From: Myotis daubentonii
Lineage: Eukaryota > Chordata > Mammalia > Chiroptera > Vespertilionidae
Direction: 5' to 3'
Assembly (NCBI RefSeq): GCF_963259705.1
Contig: NC_081849.1
Coordinates: forward strand, 55,090,093 to 55,154,092
DNA length: 64,000 nucleotides
Positions within the stretch are counted from its first letter, which is position 1. Each line of letters begins with the position of its first letter. The position numbers and the translations under genes are program-made. A model generated the notes under the pieces. The model had not been told where the DNA came from. It worked only from the letters and a program-made list of their open reading frames with translations, and did not search any database. Below, one piece after another: positions 1-12,189 of this stretch.

Positions 1-307
1 AATATTGTTTATCATTCTTGAAATATATTCCCATATTTTTCCTAATGAAAAAATTACCAATTTTTATTTTACCATTTTCCTGCCAAGGTTTTTAACCTTG
101 GGTATTTCAAATGTATATGTGTGTTTGTATGTTTGTGTGGTGATTTATATAATTGTGACTGTGATGGGTATACAATTGTATTAGAAAATATAAACCTTTT
201 TAAAAGACATGTTCAATAATCTAGACATGTTCAATAATCTAGTTTACTTGATTTAATAAAGATTCTCCAGAACATAGTTTAGTTGCCTGGAATAATATAG
301 CTGCTTG

Positions 308-310
<3 letters not shown>

Positions 311-362
<52 letters not shown>
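311..362. repeat. (AT)n microsatellite
   Basis: A perfect run of about 26 AT dinucleotides. It has no relation to any gene seen nearby and is likely to vary in length between individuals. Confidence 0.97.
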
Positions 363-365
<3 letters not shown>

Positions 366-1341
366 TTCACAGACAAATTTATATGTTTATCTCTAAGATC
401 ACTGTGAGCATTTCCCAGTCTTTTGTTCCCTTTGAGATCCAGAATTTGAGTTAAATCTCTGAATACGTGAAGTCCCCTTTAAATTGGTGTCTGAGGCACA
501 GTTGCCAGGTCTGCTAACAGGCAGCTCGGTTCTTCCTGCAGATGGAAGCACTTTCAGTGTCAAACAGGTCTCCCTCCTTTGGAGGCCAGCAGAAGCGCAA
601 GCAGACTCTGCAGATGGAATAGCATCCAAGGCCTCAGCGTTGAATTGGAGGCGTCCTCCAAACAATAGCACACTGATTGTCTCATGTCTACGCTGGACAG
701 CAACTTACAATTTAAAATGCTCTGTACATAGACAAGCAGGCTTGATTAAGTTACCCCCAAGGTCCATCCCATTTTGAAACTTTTATCTTTTTATACATCT
801 GTGAAAAATTAAATGCATGAATTGACAAGTAATTAACTGAGAAAAATGTACCTTGCATTCTGTTTTTTTCTTCTATGACACAATTAGAGGTCACAATTAA
901 GCATTTGCTACCCAGATGGCTACTCTCAGCTACTCATTAGCATGTGTAGTTATTGTTGAACTGAATGGAGGACAAAATAAGGTCTACTCATAGAGTATTA
1001 ATCCTTTTGATTTATACTTACAGGGATATTCATTCACTCGGGAATTCTAATGTTGTCTGTGAAGAGTGAGCCAGATATATCCCTGTGTTAACCAATGTCA
1101 TCAAAATGTGAAAATGCAGAGAGTTTTTGTGTGGGTTTTTTTTGTTGTTGTTGTTTTCATTCGTGAAAAACTGACAGGCCAATTAATTATACCTAATTGA
1201 TCAGAAGTAAGTCATTAAATAATCATTTTTCTCCCATTTTGATTTATCATTATGTCTTTCTATTGACATGCTTTCATTCATCCTTCCATGGGCATTTATT
1301 TACCATACCATGCAAAAATGATTTTGTGATGTTCATTGCTT
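363..1341. other. unannotated unique DNA
   Basis: No repeat family or gene is recognised here. Overlapping open frames of 90-97 codons on both strands around 400-780 have no recognisable motif, splice sites or coding bias, so I treat them as chance. Confidence 0.6.
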
Positions 1342-1581
1342 CTTCTTTTTTTAATCCTCACCCTTCCCATTGATCTTTAGAGAGAGACGGAAAGGGAGGA
1401 GGGAGGGGGAGAGAGAGAAACATCGATGTGAGAGACACATATCGACTGATTGCCTCCGCACATGCCTAACCAGGGTTGGGGATCAAACCCACAACCAAGG
1501 TATGTGTCCTTGATGGAGAATTGAACCTGAGACCCTTCATCCAAGGGCTGATGCTCTAACCACTGAGAAACTGGCCAGGGC
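1342..1581 (-). mobile_element. Ves-type tRNA-derived SINE (diverged)
   Basis: Reverse-orientation copy: T-run, GA-rich tail region, a tRNA-like head reading backwards through the B-box-like region, ending in gggc. A short duplication, attgctt, lies on both sides (1335-1341 and 1582-1588). It is strongly diverged, so an older subfamily is likely. Confidence 0.8.
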
Positions 1582-2722
1582 ATTGCTTTTTTTTTTCTCC
1601 CTATTCATAGTTTCCACCACTATCACTCCCAGTTTTCCTAACACCAGATTTTTTATTGTTATTACCTATAAAGTGAATCTGCCATTATTCCTCCCTGTGA
1701 GAGGTTTGCATATATTATGAGAAATCAAGCACAGTGAAGACAGAGCTGAAGGTGGTGAAAAATGAAAAGCCACCTTGGTTACCTCGAATACCCTGTTTTT
1801 TTTAGAAACTAGGGAGGCAGAGTAGGAAGAAGCTTAGAAAAAGAGGTCGTAAAGTCCTGACAAAAATGTGTGATTTGGGGAAAATTATTTACCCCATTTA
1901 AGTCATTCCTTGCCATGAAAAATGAATAAGATAAGCTAAATTTAAAGTTGTTGAGATTCACATAATTCATATATACCAGTATATAAACCTCGCCAAGTCA
2001 GCTAAGTATATTATTTGCCTGTCTTTCAGTAGCCTTTACCGGCTTTATGAATTGGTTCACACAATATTTCATTTAAAAAATGAAATATGGATCTTGTCTG
2101 TGATGTACAATGCCCTTAGATTGTGGGAGCACCTTGGGGGTAGAAACTGTATATATTCAGCACAGGATGTCACATGTGCAGGTGTTAAGTAAATATTCAT
2201 TAAATTGAATTAGTTATTTTTATTGTTTATTCATTCAGGAAAATAAAAGGTATGTATAAAGCATCTACATAGCAGATACCAGTAAATCTTTCACAATACT
2301 TAAGTAGTAATTATTCATTTTTATGCACTAAAATAGTGCATTTTTATGCACTATTGTGTGCTAAAAATTATATAGTCAGTACAATTGTTTGGTTTTAACC
2401 ATGTTATCCAATTACTTTATAAAAAGAAATCAAGCTATTTAAGTATACTTTCATGTATGTAATCAATTAATGTAAGTGTAGTTATTTAGTGACTGTCTCT
2501 TAGACTTTGATTAATATACTAATTAGAAAAGTGTATAAAAGCTTAAATTGCCTTTCTCACGGACCTTGATTTTAAGTTACCATATAATATGGTGAATGCA
2601 CAATATTTTAATACAACTAAATTAATTAAATATTTTACAAACAGTTTTATTAAAAATAAACATACATTTTCTCTTACTTTGAATAGTCCTTAAATCAGTA
2701 ATTTCCCAACTGTGCAAATTAA
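1582..2722. other. unique DNA with MIR- and L2-like traces
   Basis: Mostly AT-rich unique DNA. A MIR-like stretch near 1860-1950 and an L2 3'-end-like stretch near 2105-2210 (ending in the aaatattcattaaattga type tail) are the only recognisable relics. Confidence 0.45.
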
Positions 2723-2723
2723 A

Positions 2724-4030
2724 AATAGATTATCAATGCAATCTCAACCAAAATCCTAGCAAGTTGTTCTGTGGATATTGCCAAACTGATTCTAAGGTGT
2801 ATGTGGAGAGGTAAAAGACCCAGAATAGCCAATTTGATATTGAAGGAAAAGAACAGTCAAAAGACTGCTATTACCAAGGCCAAGACTTACTATAAAGGTA
2901 CAATAAGCAAGACAGTGTGGTACTGGGGAAAGATTAAGCAGATATATTAATGGAGTAGAATAGAGAGGTCAAAAGTAAACCCACATAAATAAAATCAAGT
3001 GACCTTTGACAAAGGAGGAAAGGCAATACAGTGGAGATAAGGTAGTCTTTTCAACAAATGGGCTGGAACATGCGGACACTCACATGGAAAAAATACATCT
3101 TGGACACAGACCTTATGCCCTGAACAAAAATTAACTCAAAATGAATCATAAGCTTAAAGGTAAAATGCAAAACTTTAAAACTCCTAGGAGGTTACATACC
3201 GAGCAAACAAGATGACCTTTCCCTTGCAATGACTTTTAGATACAACACCAAAGGCATCATCTATGAGAGAACTGATCAGCTGGACTTCATTAAGATAAAA
3301 TATTGTCGCTTCTGTGAAAGACCCTGTCAATAGAATGAGTAGACAAGCTATGGACTAGGGGAGACTATTTGCAAAAAAAAAAAAAATACATCTAATGAAA
3401 AAACTGTTGTCCAAAATATATAAAGACCTCTTAAAACTCCACAATAAGGAAATGAACCAACTGATTAAAAAAATGGGCAAATACCTGAACAGATATTGCA
3501 CCAAAGAAGATATATAGATGGCAAATAAGCAAATGAAAAAATGCTCTAATCATATGTCATTAGGGAAATGCAAATTAAAACAACAGTAAGGCCCTAGCTG
3601 GTTGACTCAGTGGATAGAGTGTCGGTCTGCGGACTGAAGTGTCCCAGGTTTTATTCCTGTCAAGGCCATGTGCCTTGGTTGCAGGCTCGATCCCTCGCCC
3701 TGGTCCAGGTACATGCAGGAGGCAACCAATTGGTGTGTCTCTCTCACATCAATGTTTCTCTTTGTCTCTCCCCATCTCTTTCACTCTCTAAAACCATTTA
3801 AAAAATATCCTCAGGTGAGGATTAACCAAAAACAAACAAACATACAAAACCAATAAGGTACTATTGCATACCTATTTGTATGGCCAAACCCAGAATACTG
3901 ACAATAACAAATGCTGACAAGGATGTGGAGCATTAGGAACTTTCATTCATTGCTGGTGAGAATGCAAAATAGCACAGCCATTTTGGAAGATAGTTTAACA
4001 TTTCTTTTCTCCAAAAATGACAGCAAAGTT
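2724..4030 (+). mobile_element. L1 ORF2 3' portion, decayed
   Basis: The text matches the well-known eutherian L1 ORF2 C-terminal stretch: the 'caatgcaatc' region at the start, 'acaaaggagg' near 3012, and the 'gacaaggatgtggag' region near 3917. Many substitutions and stop codons are present, so it is inactive. A Ves SINE interrupts it at 3591-3849. Both ends of the L1 are truncated or eroded beyond recognition. Confidence 0.88.
3591..3849 (+). mobile_element. Ves SINE inside the L1
   Basis: tRNA-like head (gccctagctgg, cagtggatagag), CT-rich body and A-rich tail. The flanks acagtaag and ccaataag look like a mutated target-site duplication, and the L1 text resumes in register after it, so the SINE is younger than the L1 insertion. 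Confidence 0.9.
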
Positions 4031-5915
4031 ATAATCACATCTTCCTTTTCCATAGAGATTCCCTGGAACATAGTAAATAGGAGGTTCCTGATAATCTTCT
4101 TGGTTTATGTATTACTTAACTCATTCATCCCTTTCAGTTAATGCAAAATGTATCTCATGAGTGCTACTTACAAATAGATACGAAGTTCTCTTTGGTGACA
4201 AGGAGTATGCAGTACATTATAAATAAAACAAGTCAAAACTCAAAATCATTGCTGTTATTTTAGATTCCCAAACATTCTCTTACTGACTAATTTTCTATCT
4301 GGTCACATAATATATGCAGCAATAATATATTATAGCATAATTCTCCTTCAATAAAATAATTTAATAATTTGGGGTTTTTTCCCCCCAAAATGTTCTTCCT
4401 AAAAATTCAGGCACAGAAAAAATCTAAAATGTAAATATTTTAAAGTTATTTCATCATTTGAATTTTCATATATACAAATACTGCTTCTATAATTAGCAAA
4501 TCTTTTATGAGAAAATTCAAAACTAACTTGTGCAAAAAAAAAAACAACCCCGCTACCCAACACAGGTGCTAGCCTGGCTTGAACTCAATTTTAATACCAT
4601 CTGGGAAAATTAGATCAGGAGCAAATCAGATCAGACACTTTTTCTTTTTTCTTTCTGAACAGCATGTGAGAGGATTTAGGTCAACGTGTAAAAGCTGTGT
4701 ATAGTACGTGAAGAGGAACATAGTGAGCTGGTGCAGGATATAGAGCCACATGATGGACAGGAAATTCTTAAAATTATATGGTGCAAGGCTCTCCTATGGG
4801 GAAGGGATGATCTGATGATGTCAGATGTTATTTGTTCCTTTTACACAGTTTAGCAGCATTCTAGCAGTTATTATGTCAGGAACATAAATCATGTTTCCAC
4901 TTAGAAATTTGTTTCAAGATTTTTTCTTTTGTGCAATTACCACATGCTAAATAGGACCATAAATTGATTCCCTGTCTTCCAATTATCCTCATATTGCTGG
5001 TGTATACTCAGTAATTGATTGGTGGTGACTGATTCTAAGCAGTACAAGTTCAAAGTATCATCTTAGTGTCAAAAACAGAAGTCAGTGCCTATGACTCTCA
5101 ATTGTCTCCTAATGCGGCAACTTTTCAACCACAATTTTTAAAACATGCAATACCTGACTGACCTCTTTTCCCTTGGACTGTCAAATTAAAAAATGACAAC
5201 AGCCAACACAACAATAGGTGTTCAGTGTGAATGAACCAAAAGTATACCTATTTTGTTGTCAGGTTGGCAAAAAAATATCACATACTTTTTGGTGTGATGC
5301 AGAAGTTTAGTAAATAGTTTATGTCTGCCATGAGATGAAAAAGGTTGACAACTGCTGTCCTCATGTGCTTCAGAGGAATTGGTATTGCAGAAAAATAATG
5401 TCTGTTCTGGTTTGTACACAGCGCTGAATCATTTAGCGTTTGGGTCTCTCCTTGGGTGCTGGCCTAGTACCCTTAGCATGAATGGAAGCTCTGGGTGCTC
5501 TACATGTCGGGGAATTCTTGTCTCTAGCAGGTTTATACCTAACACATTTTTGAAGCAAACTCTACACAAATAGAAGAAAATGTATGACTCCTTGCACAGC
5601 CCTTTGGAGACCTGTGCTTAGTGCTTAATGCTCAGGGAAGGGTTCTGGAAGGAGTCATGCTTTCTGGGTAGATAAAGTCCTTGTCTTGATCTTCAAATAG
5701 TTTCTAGAAGCTACTGCTATGCCTATGAGCTATCTAGTTCTGAGTATGGCTCAGGCATATACTGTAAGTGTATTTTAGGTAGCTCCTATAATAAAGTCTA
5801 ATTTGAAAGTCTCCACTTCCCAGCCCTCTAACTCTTCTAAATGTATTTGTCTTCCTTCTATGTTGTTTTGTCCACACATCTAAATGGTGATATACTATAA
5901 AAATGTATATGTTTT
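4031..5915. other. unannotated AT-rich DNA
   Basis: No gene or repeat recognised. Short open frames (60-76 codons) are scattered on both strands without splice signals or motifs. Confidence 0.55.
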
Positions 5916-6135
5916 GCCCTAACCAGTTTGGCTCAGTGGATAGAGCATCAGCCTGCAGACTCAAGAGTCCCAGGTTCCATTCTGGTCAAGGACATATACC
6001 TTGGTTGTGGGCACATACCCAGTAGGGGGTGTGCAGGAGGCAGCTGATCGATGTTTCTCTCTCATCAATGTTTCTAACTCTCTATCCCTCTCCCTTCTTC
6101 TCTGTAAAAAATCAATAAAATCTATTTTAAAAAAT
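5916..6135 (+). mobile_element. Ves SINE
   Basis: Near-consensus Ves: gccctaaccagtttggctca head, the 'cagtggatagagcatcagcctgc' region, the 'gcaggaggcagctgatcgat' region, and a caataaaat tail. The flanks share a tatgttt-like duplication. Confidence 0.95.
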
Positions 6136-6179
6136 TTCTATGTTTCTCTCCCATCTGGAGTATAATCTACTTGGAAAAA

Positions 6180-6262
6180 ATAATGTGCAATATGTTTTGT
6201 GTTACTCTAAGTCTAGAACATAGAAGGCACTCAGTAATTATTTGTTAAATAAAAGAATGAAT
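6180..6262 (+). mobile_element. L2 3'-end fragment
   Basis: The phrase running from 'ctagaacatagaaggcact' into 'cagtaattatttgttaaat' is the characteristic L2 3' terminus. Only about 80 bp remain. Confidence 0.55.
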
Positions 6263-6539
6263 TCTAGCTACCTTGATATCAACTTCCAAATTAAGTCCAT
6301 TTCTTTCATGGCAATCATGTGCTCATTGCCCAGAGAGTTGTAGAGTTTAGATCTTAGACAGTGATTGAATAAACACCTGTGGAAGTTAAACTAGTGCAAT
6401 ATGATAGTACTAGAGGCCCAGTGCACGAAATTTATGCACTGGGGGGTGGGGTTCCCTCAGCCCAGCCTGCCCCTCTCACAGTCCAGGAGCCCTCAGTGGA
6501 TGTTCTACTGACAGCCACAGTATGGCAGCAGAGGCTCAG

Positions 6540-6549
6540 AGCAGGCGTC

Positions 6550-6600
<51 letters not shown>

Positions 6601-6872
6601 TGCTGGGGCCTGCCCGCAGCCGCACCACGTAGGCTTGGAGCAGTTGCCCTGTGTGTGTGTGTGTCCCCTCTGGGGGCCTGCCCCCAGCTGTGTCCGAGGC
6701 TTGGAGCAGGCGCCGTGTGTTTGTGTGTGTGTATGTGTGTGTGTCTGCTGGGGGCCTGCCCCCTGCCACATCGGAGGCTCAGAGCAGGCACCCCGTGTGT
6801 GTGTGTGTGTGAGAGTGTGTGTGCCCCATTGGGGGCCTGCCCCCAGCCGCATTGGAGGCTCAGAGCAGTCGC

Positions 6873-6918
<46 letters not shown>

Positions 6919-6988
6919 AGTGTGTGTGCCCCATTGGGGGCCTGCCCCCAGCCCCATTGGAGGCTCAGAGCAGTCGCCGTGTATGTGT

Positions 6989-7029
<41 letters not shown>

Positions 7030-7075
7030 TGCTGGGGGCCTGCCCCCAACCACACCGTGGAGGCTTGGAGCAGGT
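6540..7075. repeat. compound minisatellite with embedded (TG)n tracts
   Basis: About six units share a GC-rich core (ggctcagagcag, a short linker, then a TG tract of variable length, then ctgctgggggcctgccccca). The TG tracts range from about 8 to about 44 bases, so this is a minisatellite in which each monomer carries its own microsatellite. Confidence 0.9.
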
Positions 7076-7162
7076 GCCCCTCTTTGTTGATCTCTCAGGC
7101 TCCTGGCCTCCACTGTGTGCTGTTCTATCCCTTGAGCTGTGGCCAGAGTGGGGTTCTGCCTG

Positions 7163-7700
7163 CAGGCCACGCTTTCCTGGTCATGGATCGCCACTGCAAC
7201 CCAGGAGCAGGCCCTCCTGGGGGCTGCCTGCGGGTGTGCTTTCCTGCTTGCAGATCACTGTGGCAACCGGGGAACAGGCCCTGCTGGGTGCTGTGTGCTG
7301 GGGGCTGCCTGTGGGTGGCACTTTCCTGTTCACAAATCGCCACAGTGACCTGGGAGCAGGCCCTCCTGGGGGCTGCCTGTGGGTGCAGTTTCCTGCTCTC
7401 AGATCGCTGCAGCGACCGGGGAGCAGGCCCTGCTGGGGGCTGCCTGCAGGCCTCACTTTCCTGTTGGTGGATTGCCATGGCAACTGGGGAGCAGGCCCTG
7501 CTGGGTGCTGCCTGCTGGCGGCACTTTCCTGCTGATGGATCACCACGGCAATTGGGGAGCAGGCCCTGCTGGGTGCTGCCTGCAGGCCACACTTTTCTGC
7601 TCACAGATCACCATGGCAACCCAGGTGCAGGGCCTCCTGGGTGCTGCCTGTGGACTGTGCTTTTCTGCTCGCGGATCGCCACGGGGTCCCAGCTGGTGGT
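7163..7700. repeat. 68-bp minisatellite, about 8 units
   Basis: Each unit contains ctttcctg, then gatcgccac-like text, then ggggagcaggccctgctggg, then tgctgcctg. Units are about 67-80 bp and 75-85% alike by eye. All lie inside the HeliBat. Confidence 0.88.
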
Positions 7701-8015
7701 GGGGCTTAGGTGGCACACAGAGGTCCTGGCTGGTGGTGGGGCAATTGTGCCGCCTAAGCCCCACTGTCCAGGGCCACACACGGGGCCTGGATGGCGGCTC
7801 GTGCTGGCCCGCCCTGCCTGCAGTATGCAAATTAGCTGCCATCTTTGTTGGCAGTTAATTTGCATATCACTCTGATTGACTGATGAGCATAGCAAAGGTA
7901 CAGTCAATTAACATCTTTCTCTTTTATTAGATAGGATGGTCACAAATTTTACTATTTTACCTTATGAATGTAGCATGGGAGTAAAAGTTTTTGGAAGAAA
8001 TTAAACTTATAATAA

Positions 8016-8153
8016 TAGAGTAAGTGGGCAAAAGTAGGCTTACAGTTGTTTGTATGGAAAAAAAGACATGCAAGTCGTGATTCTTACAATAGCTTTATTA
8101 ACTCAAACGCATGTCACAATGCAAATAAAGACCTACTTTTGCCCAACCCTGTA
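8016..8153. mobile_element. mariner-type MITE
   Basis: Terminal inverted repeats of about 25 bp: gtgggcaaaagtaggct on the left, the inverse of acctacttttgccca on the right, bounded by TA. The inner part of the inverted repeat (cttacagttg) is only weakly kept. A related copy is at 56257. Confidence 0.85.
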
Positions 8154-8210
8154 TATAACATAATAAGAAAACAGCTTGATTTATGTAATATAATTCTCTC
8201 ACAACTTTTT

Positions 8211-8408
8211 TAATATATATCTTTATTGAATTCAGGGAAGGGAGAGGAAGATAGAAACATCAATGATGAGAGAGAATCATTGATTGCCTGCCTCTTGCAC
8301 ACCCACTCCAGGGGATCGAGCCCACCCAGGCATGTGCCCTGTGCCCTCAACTGGAATCCTTCAGTCCACAGGCCAACAGTCCAACCACTAAGCCAAACCA
8401 GGTAGGGC
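8211..8408 (-). mobile_element. Ves SINE
   Basis: Reverse Ves with tRNA-like head at the right end. The target-site duplication acaacttttt lies at 8201-8210 and again, with one change, right after 8408. Confidence 0.93.
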
Positions 8409-8458
8409 ACAACTTTTAATGTCTTCCTGTTGGCTGTGGCCTCCTTAAGAATCAGAAC

Positions 8459-8696
8459 GCCCAGCCGGGGTAGCTTAGTGGTTGAGCATTGACCTATAGA
8501 CCAGTAGGTCATAGTGCAATTCCTGTTCAGGGCACATACTTGGGTTACAGGCTTGATCCCCAGTGTGGGGCATATAGAAGATAGCTTATCAATTATTCTC
8601 TCTCATTATTAATGTTTCTCTCTCTCTCCCCCTCTCCCTTCCTCTCTGAAATCAATAAGAATATTTTTAAAAAGTGATTCACTTACTTAAGAAAAA
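8459..8696 (+). mobile_element. Ves SINE, second subfamily
   Basis: The head reads gcccagccggggtagctta and then ttgagcattgacc, which differs from the common gccctaaccgg type. The target-site duplication agaatcagaac is perfect (8448-8458 and 8697-8707). The same subfamily is seen at 39170. Confidence 0.93.
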
Positions 8697-8707
8697 AGAA
8701 TCAGAAC

Positions 8708-10849
8708 TAATAGTTCCTTGAGATCATATTCATAAAAACATCTGGGAATGATTTATGACATCAACTCCTTTAAATATACCCTATTCTAACCCTCAGTTAT
8801 CTACATATCTTTCCATTTTTAAATACTGATCTTTATAAATTATTTTAAAGATTACACAACATTTATTCCTTGGTCCGTAAGTTTTTTGGTAACGTTGGCC
8901 CAAAACACATTTCTCACAATTTCAGAGACTACCAGGAGATTATCCTACAACCCTCTCTGTTAGCACTGGCTAAAAAGGGTCTTTTTCTTTTATTCTAATA
9001 GGTATTTGATTTTTAATTCCCCATAAATAAAATACTATCCAAACTATGTATTTTATATTTATCATCATCACATGAGATTTAAAACACTGGTTTGAATTCA
9101 TATGATCAACTGGACACATTATTCCACACTCTAAAAATCTTTGGCTCTCTTATAGTCTTCATAGTCCATCACGGTCTGACATCCAAGAGGTAGATTATGT
9201 AAGCCAAATTCTACAGTGAGTCAGTTGCAGTGATGAAGTAAGGCCTAAGGGAGTTATTCAATTGAGAACTGTAAATTATCACATTAATAATCTTTCACAT
9301 TTTTTAAAAGATTACTTGCAGAATAAAAATTGCCCAGTTTTTTTGTTTGCTTACCTCGTCCCAAGAAGCTTTCTAAGTACTTCCCTTTTATTAGTTTAAT
9401 TAATCCTTCCAACATCCCTATGAGAAAATTAACATTATTACATTAAATGGAAAGTACCAAGGCATTCATTTTTTTGTCCAATTTCAAGAATGTCGAAGGC
9501 ACCACAGCATGAACTTGAACCCACTGGCTCTCCTCCAGAGCTGAGAGTCTCAGGGCTGCACATGGCACCACTCTCAGGTGAGCAGCGCACATCCTGCACA
9601 GCTGAAAGCCCTGGATGCTTCTAGCCATCCTGCTCTCAGGTGAAATGGGCACATACTTTTGTAGTGGAAAATTAAGACATCTGTGCATTTGTCATTATAC
9701 CAGTATATCAATTAAATGATACCAATTTGTATGCAGCATTTCAAAAAGTCCTCAACCCTAACTCTACTAAAATCAAAAGCAATTAGCTCAATAACACTTT
9801 TTCTAACTACATTCAGGTTAATTTTTAGGGAACAAGGGAATTTTTGTGGCCTCTGGGATGGTAATCTTTCAATGATTATGTCCTCAAAGCATGAAATGTG
9901 AGACAGCTGTAGAAAACGAAACTAATATGGAATCACTGTTTTAAATGATCCTCTTTAATCATTTTAAAATAGAAAATGCACAAAGAGCCATACCTTCTGA
10001 ATGATGACTTTCAGGCTCCCGTGGCCAGGTGCAGGGCCAGGTGTTGGTTTGGTCCTGGCTACGGACAGGTCGCATTATTCGCCAACATTAATGTGCTGAG
10101 TGACGCCTTGCAGCCCCTCTCAGAGCAGCATGGGGGCTCCTGGTACTTGCAAATCATTTTGTAAAATTGGCCTCCTGGAAGCATTAACTAAAATATCCAT
10201 GCATATTAAAATACTATTTTCAAAACAGACAACTTGGTATAATTTGAGCTGATGATCTATGATGAATAAGATAAATCTTATTGATTGTAAAATATTTTAA
10301 AAACCTTCTTAATGAACCTGCAATTCTTTGTACTTTCCACCCGTATGAAACTGTGGTAAAGGAGCATGTTTTTATTCCTTGATTAATTCTGTTAGCCAAG
10401 CCAATGAAATCAGAGATGGGATTAATTTTATTTTTTAAAACGTCTTTAAAAATGTATCTATGTGGGTTTGTGTTGCTCAGTATCATTAATAAAGTTTTTA
10501 AATTTCATTATATGGACATTTCTTTCAAGCTCATCTACTGTGCCAAAATATCCATATCAGTACAACTACGCAGAACAAATAAACTTTTATATGATCACAC
10601 ACATTCATTTTATTGCAGGTTAGTAAAATAAAATGGAGAAAAGCTGTTAATTACTTCAAACAAACACTTCAATCTTTAAAAATATTTTTGTTTCATTTGG
10701 ATTTATTATGGAAAATATGAAAAGGAATAATTCCTGAATGAACGGATGACTTCAGTATTATTTCAGAATATATTAATCCTCACATTTGCATTTGTTTTTC
10801 TCTCTGCTGTAATCCTTTGCAATTGCTTTATTTTTTCTGCTAGAAAATG
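8708..10849. other. unique DNA with a MIR-like relic
   Basis: Unique AT-rich sequence. A plus-strand MIR-like stretch lies around 9360-9550 (ctaagtacttccc, taatccttccaac, gaacttgaaccca). Short open frames here lack splice signals. Confidence 0.5.
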
Positions 10850-11315
10850 CATGCATCACTCCTGTCCTCACCTTCTTCAAGTCTGTTCAAATGTCAGTTT
10901 TTCAGGAGGTTTTCTCTGATCACTAATTGAAAATTGTGATGAAAGATGATTTGACTTTGGATGGTGGTTACACAATGCAATATACAGATCATGTGTCATA
11001 GAAACGTTCGCTTAAAACTGATTTAATCTTATTAACCAATGTCACCCCAATAAACTTAAAAGAAAAAGAAAGAATATTGTGACACCATGCCATTCTTCTG
11101 TCCCAATTGGTATTGCCCCAGCCTTATTTATATCTGTAGCCTTTATTACCATGTGCGTGTCTGTGTGAGTGTGTAATTGTCCATGTGTTCTGTTCTCCAC
11201 TGGCTAGAATGTCAGCTCCATAAGGCAGGATTATTTGTATGATTTATTGTTACCTACAGAGAACTTAGAACAGTACTTGTGATATATTCTAAGTTCTCAA
11301 TAAATACATGTTCAT
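10850..11315 (+). mobile_element. L2 3' region, interrupted
   Basis: 'ctcctgtcctcaccttcttc' and 'aggttttctctgatcac' before the interruption, and 'ctagaatgtcagctcc' through 'ctcaataaatacatg' after it, are recognisable L2 3' text. A short L1 tail at 10941-11070 splits it. Confidence 0.65.
10941..11070 (+). mobile_element. 5'-truncated L1 3' end
   Basis: 'ggtggttacacaatgcaata' and 'accaatgtcaccccaataaa' are the standard laurasiatherian L1 3' terminus, followed by an A-rich tail. The flanks aaaattgtga and aatattgtga look like a decayed target-site duplication. Confidence 0.75.
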
Positions 11316-11431
11316 TACTTTTAACTTCTTTAACTTAGTGCTATATCTTGAAAATTTCCCGATAGCCTTAAATATTTATAGCAAATAAAATGTTAATATC
11401 TGAATGCATATCTCTGGTCTATTCTATCATA

Positions 11432-11776
11432 TCCTATATAATAAAAGGCTAATATGCAAATTGTCCCCAAGGGCAGGAGTTTGATCGACCGGGAATAAGA
11501 CATGTGCTGTCCACCAGGGGGAAGTGTGGAACATGATGGGTGTCAGCGATACAGTGCTGGCAGCAGGTGGCAGTGGAGGTGCTGCCAGCCCCAGTGGGCC
11601 CTGAAGAGAGCAGGACCATGGCGGGATGATAGAGCAGGTGAGCGGGCAGTGCCAGGCCACAGTGGGTGCAAGCAGGGGCCCCAATCGCCCTACCAGTCAC
11701 CCCACAGATCAGCCCTGATCACTGGCCAGGCCTAGGGACCCTACCAGTGCACAAATTTCATGCACCGGGCCTCTAG
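11432..11776 (+). mobile_element. HeliBat non-autonomous Helitron
   Basis: Starts tcctatataataaaaggc and ends gggcctctag, with A on the left and T on the right. The palindrome gtgcacaaattt...tgcac precedes the end. 345 bp, no coding capacity. Confidence 0.95.
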
Positions 11777-11865
11777 TTTTTATATAATCCCACAATTTTG
11801 AATATTTAGTTTGTTCTGAGTTTTCCCATAATGTGAATTTTCTTGCAGTAAACATGTTTGTTTGC

Positions 11866-12184
11866 TGTGGTCAGAATCTACTGCAAAATCCGTATGTTGA
11901 AGTCCTAATGCTCAAAGTGATGGTATTAGGAGGTGGGGCCTCTGGAAGGTGCTTAGGTCATGAGGGTGGAGCCTTTATGAATGGGAGTAGTTGTTATAAA
12001 GGAGGCCCCTCCCCTTTTCTGCCCTGTGATGACACAATGCAAGAAGTCTGTGACCCAGCAGAGGGCCCTCGCCAACCATGCCAGCACCCTGAACTTAGAC
12101 TTTCAGCTCCGGAACTGTGGGATATACATTTGTTGTTTACAAACTACCCAAGCTGTGATGTGGTAGCAGTCCAAATGGACTAAG
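11866..12184 (+). mobile_element. MLT1-type LTR (ERVL-MaLR)
   Basis: 'gtatgttgaagtcctaatg', 'gatggtattaggaggtgggg' and 'ggtcatgagggtggagcc' are the hallmark MLT1 LTR text in direct orientation. No internal retroviral sequence is attached, so it is a solo LTR relic. Confidence 0.88.
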
Positions 12185-12189
12185 AAATT

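Larger units (their letters stand above)
6410..7936 (-). mobile_element. HeliBat non-autonomous Helitron carrying two minisatellites
   Basis: Read on the minus strand it begins tcctatctaataaaag and ends cctctag. Flanking bases are A before 6410 and T after 7936, as expected for Helitron insertion between A and T. The 3' end carries the gtgca...tgcac palindrome a few bases before CTAG. The interior is unlike the other HeliBats here: a compound TG-rich minisatellite (about 6540-7075) followed by about eight units of a 68-bp minisatellite (7163-7700). No Rep/helicase coding sequence is present, so it would need an enzyme supplied in trans. The long open frames crossing it reflect GC-rich tandem repeats without stops, not genes. 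Confidence 0.92.

Noticed and set aside
5916..6135. tRNA gene
   Set aside because: The tRNA-like head belongs to a Ves SINE with an A-rich tail and target duplication; no mature tRNA fold expected. The same applies to all other Ves copies.
6379..7875. 498-codon open frame, plus several 150-230 codon frames on both strands
   Set aside because: It coincides with a HeliBat full of GC-rich minisatellites. The translation is Cys-Val and Thr-His repeats and the frame is open on both strands, as expected from TG/CA arrays.
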